Shown here in pieces: positions 22,710-24,156 of a stretch of 24,156 nt of DNA. The notes beneath the pieces are model-generated. The model did not search any database and was not told the DNA's origin. It saw only the letters and a list, made by a program, of their open reading frames with translations. Source of the stretch: JBGQDM01 sp041495845 (GTDB lineage Bacteria; Acidobacteriota; Terriglobia; Terriglobales; Acidobacteriaceae); assembly GCA_041495845.1 (NCBI GenBank), contig JBGQDM010000044.1:1-24156 (forward strand), read 5' to 3'. Position 1 is the stretch's first letter. Each line of letters begins with the position of its first letter. Both the position numbers and the translations under genes were made by a program.

Positions 22710-24156
22710 CTAGGGCGGCGCCAGCTTCTTTTCCAGCAACTCGTTCACCAGAACAGGGTTAGCCTGGCCCCGAGTGGCCTTCATCACCTGACCAACAAAA
22801 AACGCCTTCAGCGTGGTCTTGCCGGCGCGGTATTGCTCGAGCTGTTTGGGATTGGCTGCGATCACTTCGACGATCATTTGTTCCAGCGCTCCCGTGTCTG
22901 AAATCTGCTGCGGTTTTTCTTCTTCGTAGACCGCGGGAAAATCCTGGCCTCGCTCAAAGCAAAGGTCGTAGAGGTCTTTCAGGATCCTGCTGGAGATGGC
23001 GCCCGTTTCCGTGAGATCGGCGGAGAGGGCAACACCCCGCATGGAGATGGGAGACTGTGCGATCTCAAGGCCGCGAGCTTTGAGGCGTCCCATCAGCTCG
23101 CTCTGCACCAGGTTGGCAACGCGTTTGGGGTTCTTGGCGGCGCGGGCGGCGGATTCGAACTGGTCAGCGAGTTCGCGGCTGGAGGTCAGCACGCCGGCAT
23201 CATATTCGGTGACTCCGTACTCGGCGACGAAACGGGTGCGACGCGCCTCCGGCAACTCGGGCAAGTCGCGGCGAATTTCCGCCTGCCACGCTGCATTCAC
23301 CACCAGCGGCGGCAGGTCCGGTTCGGGGAAGTAGCGGTAATCATGCGCTTGCTCTTTGGAGCGCATGCTGTAGGTCCTTCCCTCTTGCGGATTGTAGAGG
23401 CGCGTCTCCTGGGTGATGCGGCCGCCGGATTCAAGGACTTCCTTGTGGCGCGCGATCTCGTAGTCCAGGGATTCGCGGACAAAACGAAACGAATTCACAT
23501 TCTTGATTTCCGTCTTGGTGCCGAGCTCCCGCTGTCCGGCCGGGCGCACGCTGATGTTAGCGTCGCACCGCAACGACCCTTCTTCCATGTTGCCGTCGCT
23601 CACGCCGGTGTACAGAATGATTTCCTTCAGCCGGGTCAGGTACTGGAAGGCCTCGTCGGGTGAAGCCAGGTCGGGCTCGCTGACGATTTCGATCAGCGGT
23701 ACACCGGCGCGGTTGAGGTCAATGGCGGTGCGGCGGGCGGCGTCCGGGAAGCCGTCGTGCAGGCTCTTGCCCGCATCTTCTTCCATGTGCAAACGCGTGA
23801 TCCCGATTTTCTTGGGACCGTCCGGGGTTTCGATGACGATGAATCCGTGCTCGGCCAGCGGCTTGTCGTACTGGGAAATCTGATAGCCCTTGGGCAGGTC
23901 AGGATAAAAGTAATTCTTGCGCGCAAACACAGAAGTCTCGCGCACCTGGCAATTGAGGGCCAAAGCTGCACGCACGGCAAATTCAACTGCACGGCGATTG
24001 AGCACCGGAAGAGCGCCGGGCAATCCCAGGCAAACGGGGCAGACGTTGGTGTTGGGCGGTGCGCCAAAGCGGGTGGAACACGAGCAGAAAATCTTGGTGT
24101 CGGTCAGGAGTTGGACATGCACCTCGAGTCCGATGACCGGCTGGTAGGTGGCGGCG
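22710..24156 (-). CDS. gatB: Aspartyl/glutamyl-tRNA amidotransferase subunit B (5' end cut by the right edge)
   Basis: The frame runs from the stop at 22710 to the right edge: the last codons there read AATYQPVIGLEVHVQLLTDTKIFCSC, the normal GatB N-terminus, so only the first few residues are missing. The kinase core shows PNTNVCPVCLGLPGALPVLN, KNYFYPDLPKGYQISQYD, LHMEEDAGKS, FQYLTRLKEIILYTGVSDGNMEEGSLRCDANISVRP and HDYRYFPEPDLPPL. The helical tail (GatB/YqeY-like, about the last 150 residues) ends TTLKAFFVGQVMKATRGQANPVLVNELLEKKL. GatB phosphorylates and amidates misacylated Glu-tRNA(Gln) or Asp-tRNA(Asn) with GatA and GatC, implying this organism uses the indirect route for Gln- or Asn-tRNA. 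The four cysteines CSC and CPVC can bind zinc in some homologues. Confidence 0.96.
   Translation of the reverse strand, partial: AATYQPVIGLEVHVQLLTDTKIFCSCSTRFGAPPNTNVCPVCLGLPGALPVLNRRAVEFAVRAALALNCQVRETSVFARKNYFYPDLPKGYQISQYDKPLAEHGFIVIETPDGPKKIGITRLHMEEDAGKSLHDGFPDAARRTAIDLNRAGVPLIEIVSEPDLASPDEAFQYLTRLKEIILYTGVSDGNMEEGSLRCDANISVRPAGQRELGTKTEIKNVNSFRFVRESLDYEIARHKEVLESGGRITQETRLYNPQEGRTYSMRSKEQAHDYRYFPEPDLPPLVVNAAWQAEIRRDLPELPEARRTRFVAEYGVTEYDAGVLTSSRELADQFESAARAAKNPKRVANLVQSELMGRLKARGLEIAQSPISMRGVALSADLTETGAISSRILKDLYDLCFERGQDFPAVYEEEKPQQISDTGALEQMIVEVIAANPKQLEQYRAGKTTLKAFFVGQVMKATRGQANPVLVNELLEKKLAPP

Noticed and set aside
21945..22901. 318-codon plus-strand frame across the 21987 gene and the end of gatB
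   Set aside because: It lies after a strong terminator, is antisense to two supported genes, and its translation looks like reverse reading of their codons.

Overview
The window is a GC-rich bacterial chromosome segment, densely coded on both strands, with 19 protein genes I can support plus one gene cut at each end. Gene content (a lipoprotein BamD, so a Gram-negative envelope; long Ala/Pro/Glu-rich tails; Mn-dependent MntR/MntH; GatB; a CPCAxC DUF971 protein; several exported proteins of no known family) looks most like Acidobacteriota (Koribacter/Terriglobia-like). That placement is inference; there is no rRNA or other decisive marker here. I see no tRNA, rRNA, CRISPR array, insertion sequence or prophage.

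Layout. 1-1129 (minus): the start of an oligopeptide-type ABC ATPase behind an EamA-type permease. 1306-2463 (plus): a self-inhibited (class II) Fic AMP-transferase behind an AT-rich leader that looks foreign to its surroundings. 2679-6976 (plus): rpe, bamD and a large response regulator with its own good promoter. 7015-9788 (minus): a DUF971 protein, a small membrane protein, purE and purD. 9868-11610 (minus): a multi-pass membrane diguanylate cyclase. 11710-13821 (plus): mntR and mntH, a manganese regulator and importer whose promoters carry a matching dyad. 13916-14137 (plus) and 14134-14319 (minus): two small tail-to-tail genes, the second a Cys-rich microprotein with a perfect ribosome binding site. 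14538-17240 (plus): aconitase. 17253-18662 (minus): a membrane-anchored methyltransferase and a 3-methyladenine DNA glycosylase. 18731-19282 (plus): an exported glycine-zipper protein. 19295-19753 (minus): a Bcp peroxiredoxin. 19752-21932 (plus): an exported protein of unknown function and an exported metallo-beta-lactamase-fold hydrolase with a strong terminator. 21987-24156 (minus): a signal-anchored protein and gatB, which runs off the right edge.

The standout is the peroxiredoxin at 19295-19753. Its frame is interrupted by a single TGA exactly where Bcp has its peroxidatic cysteine (TPG-[TGA]-TLEACGFRD). The frame is otherwise open and conserved to its stop, and a compact bacterial SECIS-like hairpin with a G-first apical loop starts nine bases after the TGA. 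It is best read as a selenocysteine-containing Bcp, which a standard gene caller would split or call a pseudogene. If so, the genome must also encode SelA/SelB/SelC/SelD outside this window.

Other themes are metal and oxidant handling (MntR/MntH, Sec-Bcp, the Fe-S enzyme aconitase) and signalling (GGDEF protein, response regulator, Fic), mixed with housekeeping genes (rpe, bamD, purD/purE, gatB, acnA).
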